Origin: a virus
Direction: 5' to 3' (one strand)
IMG/VR virus record: IMGVR_UViG_3300009502_000028
Span: 1 to 64,000 of that record
DNA length: 64,000 bases
Position 1 is the stretch's first letter. Every line of letters starts with the position of its first letter. The position numbers were made by a program, and so were the translations under genes. Shown here piece after piece: positions 25,381 through 33,379 of this stretch. Below the pieces are notes generated by a model. It was given only the letters and a program-made list of their open reading frames with translations, had not been told where the DNA came from and ran no database searches.

Positions 25381-26130
25381 ATGATTAAGTTAAAAGATAT
25401 ATTGAGTGAGGGGGTGTGGTTAATATTAACCGAATCTAATTCTGGTTATAGTGATCACCGGCTTCATCAATATATTTCCAATAAAATATTCAATTGCTGG
25501 CTAGAATTATTAGAAGAAGTAAAGGACAAAGATAATAGCATTGAGGATATTCTATCGGGAGATAAAACATATTTTAAAAAACAGATTGACGATGGAAGTT
25601 CTTTTATTATTAAAGAACATGAGGTTGATTTAAATATTGAAAAAGAACAAAGAGTTGATGTTTTATTAGCATTGGAAAATAAAAGAGAAGATATTATAAT
25701 AAATGGAGCCGTCGTTGATTTGTATCGTAATCCAATTGAGATTTATTTACAAATTAATCCGGTATATTCCGTAAATAATATTTTAATACACCGGGATTAT
25801 ATTGAGGAGTTAGCTCATCATGAGGCGGTACATTTAGTTAAATTTATTCAAAAATTATATCAAATTTCTTCTAAAGGAAATGCCCGAAATGAGAATGAAC
25901 AAGAATGGTATAATAACTATTTAACTCAGAAATCAGAGATACATGCTTACGTATCGCAATTAAATAATGAATTGAAGCATATTAAGTTAAAATATCCGGA
26001 TATATCTTTTAGTGAGTCGATCAGACATTCCAAAATATTTAGCCGGTATGAAAGAGGAGTGTTTAATAAGAATCCAAAATTGAAAAATAAAATGTTATCT
26101 AAACTAGCGAATTATTGGAATAAAATATGA
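25381..26130 (+). CDS. Putative zinc metallopeptidase with MIKLKDIL tag, 249 aa
   Basis: LAHHEAVHLVKF near residue 145 contains HExxH, the zinc-protease signature. A possible third ligand (E in KSEIHAY) follows about 40 residues later. The first residues MIKLKDILSE are shared with the next gene and others here. Overlaps the next gene by ATGA. The insertion of the TnpB element lies just upstream. Activity is an inference from the motif alone. Confidence 0.6.
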   Translation: MIKLKDILSEGVWLILTESNSGYSDHRLHQYISNKIFNCWLELLEEVKDKDNSIEDILSGDKTYFKKQIDDGSSFIIKEHEVDLNIEKEQRVDVLLALENKREDIIINGAVVDLYRNPIEIYLQINPVYSVNNILIHRDYIEELAHHEAVHLVKFIQKLYQISSKGNARNENEQEWYNNYLTQKSEIHAYVSQLNNELKHIKLKYPDISFSESIRHSKIFSRYERGVFNKNPKLKNKMLSKLANYWNKI

Positions 26131-26831
26131 TTAAGTTAAAAGATATATTGATGGAGATGAGCAATCAGTCTAAACCACTAACAGAGAAGCCGGATGAAAT
26201 GATAAAGGAACAGGAGGATTATAGAGGCCCACATACCGCACCGGGCAAAACGAGTAGTGCGCCACTGTATGATTTGACTAAAATATATCCTGATGACGAA
26301 TTTGGCATTTATTCGAAAAATGCCGCCAGATGTTATGGAGATAACGGCGGCGATGATAGAGATAAGAATAGTGTTAGTATGATGCAATTCTATCGAAATA
26401 AACCGAATGCAGAGGTGAAGATATATAGAGCAGTGCCAAATATCCATTCAGAAATCGAAGATAAAATCAGATATTATAATAAGTTAAGGAAATATTTTAT
26501 TGAATATGGATTTCCACCAATGAAAGATTCAAAGGAAAATGATGTGTTTAGAAAAATGAAATATAATAAACAGGAATATCTTGATAAATTAAACAACGAT
26601 ATAAAAATAATAGTAGAGAAGCATAAAAAGAATAAATTAAAAATAAATCCCGGCGATTGGGTTACGTTGAATTTAGATTATGCTATTGAGCATGGGAAGA
26701 ATCACGTCAACGGTAATTATAAAATATTAAGTCTTACGGTTACGGCGAAAGAGTTATATAGTAGTGGAGATAGTGTACATGAGTTTGGATATGTTCCAAA
26801 ACGTAAACCTCGGCGTAAACCTCGGCGTTAA
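26127..26831 (+). CDS. Putative ADP-ribosyltransferase-like protein, 234 aa
   Basis: Begins MIKLKDILME. VKIYRAVPN (near residue 97), PGDWVTLNLDYAIEHG (near 173) and DSVHEFGYVP (near 216) resemble the R, S/T and E blocks of arginine-type ADP-ribosyltransferases. The end is a small repeat KRKPRRKPRR. The likeness is from pattern only. If right, it fits the NAD/ADP-ribose genes at 47-60 kb and phage Alt-type enzymes delivered with the DNA. Confidence 0.45.
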   Translation: MIKLKDILMEMSNQSKPLTEKPDEMIKEQEDYRGPHTAPGKTSSAPLYDLTKIYPDDEFGIYSKNAARCYGDNGGDDRDKNSVSMMQFYRNKPNAEVKIYRAVPNIHSEIEDKIRYYNKLRKYFIEYGFPPMKDSKENDVFRKMKYNKQEYLDKLNNDIKIIVEKHKKNKLKINPGDWVTLNLDYAIEHGKNHVNGNYKILSLTVTAKELYSSGDSVHEFGYVPKRKPRRKPRR

Positions 26832-26904
26832 TATCATATATATATAAATCATAGTTCCGGCTATAATAACTTGCTATTCAAGTTAATTGTGATATGATAT
26901 TATT

Positions 26905-27285
26905 ATGAAAAGTCACAAAAAGAATAAATTGCCGGTAGATTTATATGAGGAAGCCTTGAAGTTATTAAATGCTTCTGAAATACTTAAAAAGACAGTTATT
27001 TGGCAGGACAAACAAGTTGATAAATTCTTGAAGAAATACCCATCGGAAATAGTAGATGAATTACCATGGGATGAGCGGGAAAGAGTAAGAGGAGAGATGG
27101 AAGAGTTATATGCGAGGTTGAATGAATCGGTGAGGGAATTAAATGGGATGGATAAAAAAATGCAAATATTAAAGGAGAATGTAAAAAAAAGATGTGGGAG
27201 AGATGTAATGTCATCTAAGACATCGAAATCAAAGAAGATTAATTTAAAAGAATTATTGGGAGGAGAAGGGATAATGTTAGTATAA
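26905..27285 (+). CDS. Coiled-coil hypothetical protein, 126 aa
   Basis: Charged heptad-like sequence over most of its length, lysine-rich end. Promoter TTGCTA-16-TATGAT ends six bases before ATG. Head of a plus-strand series (26905-28942) with short gaps. Confidence 0.7.
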   Translation: MKSHKKNKLPVDLYEEALKLLNASEILKKTVIWQDKQVDKFLKKYPSEIVDELPWDERERVRGEMEELYARLNESVRELNGMDKKMQILKENVKKRCGRDVMSSKTSKSKKINLKELLGGEGIMLV

Positions 27286-27288
27286 AAT

Positions 27289-27693
27289 ATGAATTTGGTT
27301 TGGGGAATAGCATTGACGGTAGTTGGAATTCTTATAGGGATAGCCATTGTGATTAATTTGATAGAAATAAAAAAACTTCTATTATTAAAAGAAGAATCAC
27401 CATTACATTCAGAGAAAATTCAACCGAGCAGTAATACCGGCGAACAAATAGGGAAAGAATTACTAGAATTAAATGAGAGATTAAGGGAGCGAGATCGAAG
27501 GGAGAGCGATGAAGAATTAGCTGAGTATGCGAACAGTCGCCGACAAAAAACACCGGTAACTAATCCGATATTAGGATGGACAGGTGGAGATGATAGAATA
27601 CATACAAAAAATCCGGCTGGCGTCAATCTGCTTATACCAGAACATCTTAGTGAACAGGATAAAGAAATTCTGAGACAGTTTTACGATTTGTAG
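27289..27693 (+). CDS. Membrane-anchored hypothetical protein, 134 aa
   Basis: One N-terminal membrane helix (GIALTVVGILIGIAIVINLI), then a charged soluble part (LNERLRERDRRESDEELAEY). Starts three bases after the upstream stop, so probably co-transcribed. Confidence 0.7.
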   Translation: MNLVWGIALTVVGILIGIAIVINLIEIKKLLLLKEESPLHSEKIQPSSNTGEQIGKELLELNERLRERDRRESDEELAEYANSRRQKTPVTNPILGWTGGDDRIHTKNPAGVNLLIPEHLSEQDKEILRQFYDL

Positions 27694-27724
27694 AAATCAA
27701 CAACAGTAGAAAAAATTAAAATAT

Positions 27725-28078
27725 ATGAAGAATATTAATACATCTAAAAATATCATTATGAGTGCGGCATCAAAATTGAGATTCATCAGCGACACTCAAA
27801 TAAATTCGCTTACCGCCCAAATTGAAGCCGAACTATTAATCCTATTTCCCTGTCTAGAGGGTAAAGAAGAAGACGGTGTAGAAGATTGGGCTTGCGACAT
27901 TGTTAATGCCAGTGGAGATGATGAAATTGGGGCAATTTTACATCGAATTGAAGGAATTGAACAAGAGAAGATTAATAAGTTTAAAATTGAACTATTACAT
28001 ACACGGTTGAATGACCTCAATCTTGAAGTGAATGAAATTGAAAATGAACTGAATAGATTGGAAACTGAAAGCATCTAG
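27725..28078 (+). CDS. Hypothetical protein, 117 aa
   Basis: Acidic, helical, C-terminal coiled coil (LNDLNLEVNEIENELNRLE). Not recognised. Confidence 0.7.
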   Translation: MKNINTSKNIIMSAASKLRFISDTQINSLTAQIEAELLILFPCLEGKEEDGVEDWACDIVNASGDDEIGAILHRIEGIEQEKINKFKIELLHTRLNDLNLEVNEIENELNRLETESI

Positions 28079-28083
28079 TCGGC

Positions 28084-28683
28084 GTGAATAGAAGAAACTT
28101 TATTAAATCGGGAGTCATAGGGGCAGTTGGTGCTCCTATGATCGTATCTGCAATATCTTCACCTCCCATATTATTGTCAGACAAAGCAGAACATATCTAT
28201 ACACGGGGTGAGTTTTATGAAATCATACCTATTGCGTGGTTAAAGCCTTATGGAATACGGGCATCTGATTACTGTATGACGTTCGTGGATAAAAATGGTT
28301 ATTTTGCTCACGAACATGAATCTAAAGCTTGTGGCTCGGGATATTCGGATGTTTTAAACAAAGAAGCAATTGTTCGTGGCGGTGGAAACTTTACAGTATT
28401 TATCGTAAAAACGTATAGATTACAATGTTTACCAATAATTCATTCGGATAACCCATCTTATGTTAACCCGGTGATTGGCAAGGTTCGGGGTGGCGTTAGA
28501 CTAGATGGTAGTGCGTGGTCAGTTGAAAAAATAGTTGATGAAATTAAAGACACAATGGAATACGTGTGTTCAGTTTCTTATGCCAGAGTAGATAAAACGC
28601 CCGATTGCGATCCTCAATTTGTACCATTTGCCCGAGGTTTATCAAAATATCATTATAATTTATACCTCAAACAAATGAATTAA
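28084..28683 (+). CDS. Protein with twin-arginine-type signal, 199 aa
   Basis: Starts with GTG. MNRRNFIKSGVIGAVGAPMI fits a Tat signal (RRxFIK then a hydrophobic stretch), after which the chain is soluble. The rest is not recognised; cysteines at about 73, 82 and 118. A Tat-exported product is unusual for a phage and suggests a host-derived gene. The GTG start is set by the motif and by the stop of the previous gene five bases upstream. Confidence 0.65.
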   Translation: MNRRNFIKSGVIGAVGAPMIVSAISSPPILLSDKAEHIYTRGEFYEIIPIAWLKPYGIRASDYCMTFVDKNGYFAHEHESKACGSGYSDVLNKEAIVRGGGNFTVFIVKTYRLQCLPIIHSDNPSYVNPVIGKVRGGVRLDGSAWSVEKIVDEIKDTMEYVCSVSYARVDKTPDCDPQFVPFARGLSKYHYNLYLKQMN

Positions 28684-28696
28684 TAAATATAAAAAT

Positions 28697-28942
28697 ATGA
28701 AAACGTGGTATAAAGCTGTTTGCGACGAGCATAAAGAGATGTGTGATTGTTTTATTAATAATCCTCTAACTACCGCACATCTTTTGAGTGATAAAAATGA
28801 GGATATCCATCAATGGTTTAGTTTGCATTATAACTGTAAACTCAGACTAATTCATTATGACTCTGACAACGAAGAATGTTGGGATAAAGGATACACCGAT
28901 ATCTTATTCGATTATCTCACACGAAAAACAGAAAAAGATTAA
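28697..28942 (+). CDS. Hypothetical protein, 81 aa
   Basis: Acidic, with three cysteines near the start (KAVCDEHKEMCDCF). Not recognised. Follows the Tat-signal gene by 13 bases. Confidence 0.65.
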   Translation: MKTWYKAVCDEHKEMCDCFINNPLTTAHLLSDKNEDIHQWFSLHYNCKLRLIHYDSDNEECWDKGYTDILFDYLTRKTEKD

Positions 28943-28943
28943 T

Positions 28944-29057
28944 GTGATTGAAAATACGTTTAAGGTGGGTGATGTAGTAACTATAACTGATACAAATCAG
29001 GAATTTTGTGTATATTATTGTGTAGTACATGTGGAAGGTCAACAACCCCTACCCTAA
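28944..29057 (+). pseudogene. Gene start cut by a TnpB-element right end
   Basis: GTG start, frame VIENTFKVGDVVTITDTNQE..., ending QQPLP where the last codons come from the element end at 29038. The opening looks like a normal small beta-barrel protein, so the downstream part was probably lost. Confidence 0.5.
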
Positions 29058-29071
29058 AGGGATAGGGGCTT
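29038..29071 (-). mobile_element. Solitary right end of a TnpB element
   Basis: Exact reverse complement of the right end at 45487-45520 (hairpin CCCCTA/TAGGGG around CCCTAAAGGG). No left end or tnpB is attached. Confidence 0.75.
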
Positions 29072-29150
29072 GAACGGCCCCGATAAATTCCCATTGGTGG
29101 ATTGGTTATATGGTTTGGTGATCACGGAAATTTACTTAAAGAAATGATAT
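29072..29150 (+). pseudogene. Fragment duplicating part of the next gene
   Basis: CCGATAAATTCCCATTGGTG at 29080 repeats 29356 and codes the same PDKFPLVDWLY peptide. It is the remains of a tandem paralogue cut by the element end. Confidence 0.6.
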
Positions 29151-29170
29151 CCACGTTTTATAATAAAATT

Positions 29171-29551
29171 ATGAATAAACTAACAGAAAAATGGAGAGTA
29201 ACGGGATTGCTTGATGGTTTGATAAATGAGACTACCTGTGATAAACTTGCTGGTTATTTGGATACCGTTGCAACTCGGTTAATAAAAGAGAAAAATTCAG
29301 AGCATTTATGCGGCATGATGATTCCTATTGTCAGACGTGTATATGATCGTGTTCCTCCCGATAAATTCCCATTGGTTGATTGGCTATATGATGATTGTAA
29401 GAAATGGGTGGATGGTCATAAAAAATTGCTCGAAAGATTAATGAATGAGTCCTATAATAAGATCGATGGAGAGGCTGAATTTGTTGCTCTTTACACCGAT
29501 GATGTTGTTAACCGGATTCTTTTGGTTGGAGAAGTTAAATATGGACATTGA
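29171..29551 (+). CDS. Hypothetical protein, 126 aa
   Basis: Start MNKLTEKWRVTG chosen because the longer frame would begin inside the gene fragment at 29072-29150. Helical, not recognised. Overlaps the next gene by 11 bases. Confidence 0.65.
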   Translation: MNKLTEKWRVTGLLDGLINETTCDKLAGYLDTVATRLIKEKNSEHLCGMMIPIVRRVYDRVPPDKFPLVDWLYDDCKKWVDGHKKLLERLMNESYNKIDGEAEFVALYTDDVVNRILLVGEVKYGH

Positions 29552-29978
29552 ATATCTAGCAGACTACACTCAAGAAGAAAAGAAAGAATGGGTTGCACAA
29601 CTTATTCTAACTTTGATGGATTATACGGAACAATCAGATGATGAAACATTTTGGTGTGATCTATATGATAAATATAAGTCATTAAAAGAAAAACATGTTA
29701 TCATCGATCAACAACGGTCAATTGAAAGACAATATAAAAAAGAGATTGGAGATATATTCCTTCGTAACGGTTCTGCTATGGAAAAAGTAGAATGTCTAAA
29801 CAAATATTTCGTAGAAACTCCATATTTCGTGAGACAAATAGAACTGCACGAACTAGATAATATTCTAATGGTGAGTCCCATCGGAGGTAAGCCTACCGCA
29901 GATGAATTGGAAAAGGTTCGAGCAATTGAAAATGTGCTGTATCAAATTAAATCACCGCCTTCAGGTTGGAGAAGTTAA
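29541..29978 (+). CDS. Hypothetical protein, 145 aa
   Basis: Acidic and helical. The start is set by GGAGAAG six bases before ATG, one of the clearer ribosome sites here. The sequence TTGGAGAAGTTAAA is repeated before thyX. Not recognised. Confidence 0.7.
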   Translation: MDIEYLADYTQEEKKEWVAQLILTLMDYTEQSDDETFWCDLYDKYKSLKEKHVIIDQQRSIERQYKKEIGDIFLRNGSAMEKVECLNKYFVETPYFVRQIELHELDNILMVSPIGGKPTADELEKVRAIENVLYQIKSPPSGWRS

Positions 29979-29983
29979 AAAAC

Positions 29984-30655
29984 ATGAATAATACAGTAGA
30001 ACTTATTGGGCACTATGGGGACGATGAAATCCATGCGTTATCTGCATGGACATCTACAAGTAGAGATTTGACCGAAGAGAAAAGAAACCGCATTCCCGAA
30101 TTGTTAAAGACCCTCGCAAAGAATAACCATCATACCCCATTTGAAAAATCATCTCTGCATTTTCTCGTAGATACTGATATCGCCAGTCATATTCACCTAC
30201 TTAAACATCGGGTGGGAGTATCCATCAATGGGGAGTCGGCTAGATATAAAGAAATAAAAGAAGACAAGTATCTTATTCCAAATGATTGGGTTGGTATCAA
30301 AGTAGATATGGGAGAATCTGAGTTTGCCGGGACATTTAAAAATTATGATTGGGCGAAATCATTAGAATCCTATACTCAATTAGGTAATAAGCTATATCAC
30401 CAATGCTTGTCTGAATTAGAACCTATTTTGGGACGGAAACGAGCCAAAGAGTCGGCGAGATTTTTTAAGACATACAATTCACAAATACAAGCGGATGTAA
30501 TGTTCAATTGGAGGTCATTCTATCACTTTTTAGAACTTCGTAATAAACCATCGGCTCAAAAAGAGATAAAAGAAATTGCGGCAGAAATGTTGCGGCTTGT
30601 AAAAAATATTGACAAAAATCCATTTCAATATACAATATCCGCATTTGAATTATAA
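29984..30655 (+). CDS. thyX: Flavin-dependent thymidylate synthase ThyX, 223 aa
   Basis: Makes dTMP from dUMP with FAD and methylene-tetrahydrofolate. KHRVGVSINGESARY (near residue 78) is the ThyX signature RHRxxSxNxxSxRY with Lys for the first Arg. The C-terminal RAKESARFF region also fits. Length is normal. The start is taken at MNNTVELIG; GGAG lies 12 bases upstream. With the dCMP deaminase at 55 kb it supplies dTMP for phage DNA. Confidence 0.92.
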   Translation: MNNTVELIGHYGDDEIHALSAWTSTSRDLTEEKRNRIPELLKTLAKNNHHTPFEKSSLHFLVDTDIASHIHLLKHRVGVSINGESARYKEIKEDKYLIPNDWVGIKVDMGESEFAGTFKNYDWAKSLESYTQLGNKLYHQCLSELEPILGRKRAKESARFFKTYNSQIQADVMFNWRSFYHFLELRNKPSAQKEIKEIAAEMLRLVKNIDKNPFQYTISAFEL

Positions 30656-30660
30656 ATAAT

Positions 30661-31035
30661 ATGAATTCTATTCACTTTGAAATTAAAGGACGTAAAGCTA
30701 TTGAGAAGATGGGAATGGTCTATACAGATACCGATATTAACTGTCGTGAGCACGTATTAAGCTGCGTGCCAATTAAAATAGACGTAAGAGATCAACCTAA
30801 TTATAGCCTAAATAAAATCGAGAAAGATTTAGATATTGTATTTAGAAAACTATTGAAATCGGAATTACTCTTCAGTAAAATTAAAAAACTTCATAGTGTG
30901 GTTTGGGATCGAATCTACATTATTGGCGATGAATGGAATGTAAGAAAATTCGAAGCAAGATACTGGATAAGAATATTAGGAGAAGATGCACCGGGGACAG
31001 CTACTCCTGTCTGTTTAGAATGCTCTGGGGGATAA
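30661..31035 (+). CDS. Hypothetical protein, 124 aa
   Basis: Not recognised. Starts five bases after thyX. Its 3' end overlaps the convergent gene at 31015 by 21 bases. Confidence 0.65.
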   Translation: MNSIHFEIKGRKAIEKMGMVYTDTDINCREHVLSCVPIKIDVRDQPNYSLNKIEKDLDIVFRKLLKSELLFSKIKKLHSVVWDRIYIIGDEWNVRKFEARYWIRILGEDAPGTATPVCLECSGG

Positions 31036-31893
31036 CTCCGCTTTGTTTTCCTGAGCATAATCCTCAAGCGCCATAATTTGTTTGGGGCTCGGTGGTCTCG
31101 TTCTCGGAAAATCATATTCAACTACTTCTCTACCGAAAGAAGTCACATGTGATGTCCGATACCATCCAAGCTCTGCCATTTTACCCAATATATCCCCATC
31201 ATCTGGCATTTTATTTATTTTAGTTAAATATGCGGTCGCCCATGGATCATGCTGATACATTCCTACTTTAATAAATTCCCCGCTCGGATTTAGCCAAAAC
31301 AGTCTCGGATATATATTTTCATTCAATAATCCCCGGTTAACCGGTGGCGCACCGTCTTGGAATTCCTTATATGGTTGTAATTGAGTATCTCCATAACCAC
31401 AAGGTTGATATAGAACTTCGGCGGGATTATATTTAAAATCTTTTAGAAATTGAAAGATAATAGGCATTATGCTTCTTAAGGTTGGTGTAGCATCCCAGAA
31501 ACTAAACACGCACTGATTATATATTTTAAATAACCTCGCACTAGTATATTCTTCCCAATTGATCGGACTTGCTTTAAGAGCATTCATTATAACTTTTCTC
31601 ATCTCCATATGAGCACAAGCTCTGCCGCCAGATATTTGATTACTTGCTCCTTTAGCTATGGCATCTGCCAATAATGCATTTATTTTAGGGTCTGAACAAA
31701 GAACGGTTTTTTTCGATGGGAAATAAACCATATAACTATTTATACTGTCGAGGGTTCCGAATAGAACAACCGCCTCTACGCCATCATTTACATCATAAGA
31801 GACAAATCCATTTTTGGTTTCCAGACTATCTGGATCTTCAAAAATTTGTTTTACGATTTCTTTAATTAATTTTCGAAATTGACTTTTACGCAT
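31015..31893 (-). CDS. Hypothetical protein with RKLIKEI leader, 292 aa
   Basis: Starts MRKSQFRKLIKEIVKQIFED, a basic amphipathic N-terminus like the MIKLKDIL-tagged proteins. The rest (YMVYFPSKKTVLC, CVFSFWDATP) is not recognised. The start at 31893 is preferred to a longer frame without a promoter. Confidence 0.65.
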   Translation of the reverse strand: MRKSQFRKLIKEIVKQIFEDPDSLETKNGFVSYDVNDGVEAVVLFGTLDSINSYMVYFPSKKTVLCSDPKINALLADAIAKGASNQISGGRACAHMEMRKVIMNALKASPINWEEYTSARLFKIYNQCVFSFWDATPTLRSIMPIIFQFLKDFKYNPAEVLYQPCGYGDTQLQPYKEFQDGAPPVNRGLLNENIYPRLFWLNPSGEFIKVGMYQHDPWATAYLTKINKMPDDGDILGKMAELGWYRTSHVTSFGREVVEYDFPRTRPPSPKQIMALEDYAQENKAELSPRAF

Positions 31894-31925
31894 ACTGTAT
31901 AAATATACGACAAAGCCGGAATTGT

Positions 31926-32063
31926 TTATTTTATTGGGCAATTACACGGCTTCATTCGTCCATTGGGGTGCTTAGGGAATGGTTTGCCACAAAGCCTACA
32001 GATTGTTTTCCATTTCTTTTCGCAACTGGCACAGCAACACCACGATGTATGTTTACGTTTCAT
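31926..32063 (-). CDS. Cysteine-rich small protein, 45 aa
   Basis: WCCCASCEKKW and ICRLCGKPF give two CxxC pairs and a further CNC near the end: a small zinc finger. Its start overlaps the stop of the gene at 32060, so the two are coupled. Confidence 0.6.
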   Translation of the reverse strand: MKRKHTSWCCCASCEKKWKTICRLCGKPFPKHPNGRMKPCNCPIK

Positions 32064-32257
32064 TTTTTAATTTTTGATTCAACTACCACTCGCTGACAAA
32101 AGTCACCCACAAACCGCATTGTTTCTGGGTTAGCGTCGATATTCCAATCTAAAACATCTGGCGGTAAAACTCCGTACTTTATCCACCTTGCCAACATGTC
32201 TTCTCGTTCCTCACGGGAGATTTCCACGGCGGGAACGGTTATTGTAGTTTTAATCAC
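32060..32257 (-). CDS. Hypothetical protein, 65 aa, GTG start
   Basis: GTG start six bases after CACAAT of a TTGACT-17 promoter. Helical, not recognised. Confidence 0.6.
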   Translation of the reverse strand: MIKTTITVPAVEISREEREDMLARWIKYGVLPPDVLDWNIDANPETMRFVGDFCQRVVVESKIKK

Positions 32258-32288
32258 AATAATATTGTGTCAGAGTTATTATAACAAG

Positions 32289-32471
32289 TCAAGCTTTTGT
32301 CAGTCTTACCGGCGTGCTATATTTATATAGCGGACCCCAAGAATCATATTTAGCACATTTCTCCGAACAATATAATCCAATTGTTCTAAACTGACTTTTC
32401 AACTGAATAGTCCATGTTTTGGACGGGGTGATATGCTTACTACAAAACCAACACTCATTTTTTATTTTCAT
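32289..32471 (-). CDS. Small zinc-finger protein, 60 aa
   Basis: CWFCSKHI near residue 7 and CSEKCAKY near 34 form an FCS/MYM-like zinc finger. Last gene of a tightly overlapped four-gene unit starting at 32855. Confidence 0.65.
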   Translation of the reverse strand: MKIKNECWFCSKHITPSKTWTIQLKSQFRTIGLYCSEKCAKYDSWGPLYKYSTPVRLTKA

Positions 32472-32545
32472 GGGAGGGATTCGTCAATTCTTCCGGAAAT
32501 ATATCCTATTAGGAATGTAATAATTATGGAAATTATGAACATCAT
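32468..32545 (-). CDS. Membrane micropeptide, 25 aa
   Basis: MMFIISIIITFLIGYISGRI and five more residues: a single membrane helix. Both ends overlap neighbours through ATGA junctions. Shares FLIGYxxGR with the micropeptide just upstream, so the two are paralogues. Confidence 0.5.
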   Translation of the reverse strand: MMFIISIIITFLIGYISGRIDESLP

Positions 32546-32643
32546 AGTTTAAAATTACCATTTCTCCCGAAATTATATCCAATTAAAAATGCCAATAAAT
32601 TAAAGAAAATTAAAACCTCAACCGAAATTTCAGAATACATCAT
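32542..32643 (-). CDS. Membrane micropeptide, 33 aa
   Basis: MMYSEISVEVLIFFNLLAFL then IGYNFGRNGNFKL. One membrane helix. It begins two bases after the stop of the 69-aa gene and overlaps the next start by four bases. Confidence 0.5.
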   Translation of the reverse strand: MMYSEISVEVLIFFNLLAFLIGYNFGRNGNFKL

Positions 32644-32645
32644 AA

Positions 32646-32855
32646 TTAATCAAGTTTACCAAGCAGTTGGACTCCATATCCTTCGGTATACCCTTCTACA
32701 AACAATGCTAATCTAATTAAATCCTGTTCCTGCTCTAATCTATTATAAGTAGTCCAGCGAGTTGGATCATAATTGAAGCAAATCTTATTGTCTCGCTTTC
32801 CAGAAACAACTCCTAACTCATATACATTGTGATTCTCAGTTTCTTCGGTTTCCAT
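32646..32855 (-). CDS. Hypothetical protein, 69 aa
   Basis: Start METEETENHNVY because TTGACA-17-TAGATT lies inside the longer frame and ends seven bases before this ATG. First gene of a four-gene overlapped unit. Not recognised. Confidence 0.65.
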   Translation of the reverse strand: METEETENHNVYELGVVSGKRDNKICFNYDPTRWTTYNRLEQEQDLIRLALFVEGYTEGYGVQLLGKLD

Positions 32856-32967
32856 TAGGGATAATCTATCAGATAGTTGATTACTTGTCAACAAATTTAA
32901 TATTGAATTTGATATACAAAAACTTGACTGGTGTTAAGAGGCGGAATAAGCAAACGATGGAAAATGG

Positions 32968-33041
32968 TAGCAATGGTGGGACTCAAACCCACAACCAAGC
33001 CTTTATAAAAGACACGCTCTATCAAATTGAGCTACATTGCT
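32968..33041 (-). tRNA. tRNA-Ile (UAU)
   Basis: Full cloverleaf: acceptor AGCAATG/CATTGCT, D-stem GCTC/GAGC, T-arm GTGGG-TTTGAGT-CCCAC, anticodon loop TTTATAA (TAT, reads AUA), CCA encoded. The anticodon stem has one T-T mismatch. AUA is a frequent codon in AT-rich phages. Confidence 0.75.
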
Positions 33042-33048
33042 ATAAAAT

Positions 33049-33118
33049 TGGTGGGCGGGAATTCTCGTCATTATTTAGTGTTCAACGGAGCAACCCGTTG
33101 TAGAGCTATCAGACGCCG
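33049..33118 (-). tRNA. Aberrant tRNA-like gene with encoded CCA
   Basis: GGGCGG/CCGCCC acceptor, then A and CCA, and a CAACGG/CCGTTG hairpin in the middle, but a very weak D-arm and a 3-bp T-arm with loop GACGAGA. It lies in the usual tRNA spacing. Possibly a decayed tRNA or another structured RNA. Its 5' part is duplicated at 34482-34518. Confidence 0.3.
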
Positions 33119-33143
33119 CCCATACTGTAAAATCAAATAGAGT
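33107..33143. repeat. 37-bp direct repeat, copy 1
   Basis: Starts TATCAGACGCCGCCCATACT. Perfect second copy at 34482-34518. The pair encloses the HNH element and a small zinc-ribbon gene. Confidence 0.85.
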
Positions 33144-33379
33144 CAATTACCCACAACCCTAAAGGGTTGGGGCTTGCCAGACAAGTTTCCAGCATAAGGC
33201 TCTTTGACTATAGCCTGCCCTTCCATTAAGTTTTTACACATACTGGAGGGAAGTTGAAGATAACGGTTTCTTATATTATTTGCAGCATTTATATCGGCAT
33301 CTAATATCTTGTTATCTACTCCTACATACCTACACGTTCCTTTTACACGTTTGCCAACCATATTAAAATTTCCTATCAT
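33143..33379 (-). pseudogene. TnpB C-terminal remnant
   Basis: Retains GTCRYVGVDNKILDADINAA, the last RuvC motif of the TnpB type found at 41824 and 44363, and the tail that runs into the right end. The N-terminus, core and first two catalytic motifs are missing. It starts inside the end of the HNH gene (17-base overlap). Confidence 0.8.

Noticed and set aside
29102-29551. Longer 149-codon frame for the 126-aa gene
   Set aside because: The extra N-terminus begins inside a duplicated gene fragment next to the element end; the ATG at 29171 is the natural start.
33049-33118. Confident tRNA call for the GGGCGG...CCGCCC-CCA structure
   Set aside because: Acceptor and CCA fit, but D- and T-arms do not and the anticodon loop would have eight or six bases. 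Kept only as a low-confidence tRNA-like feature.
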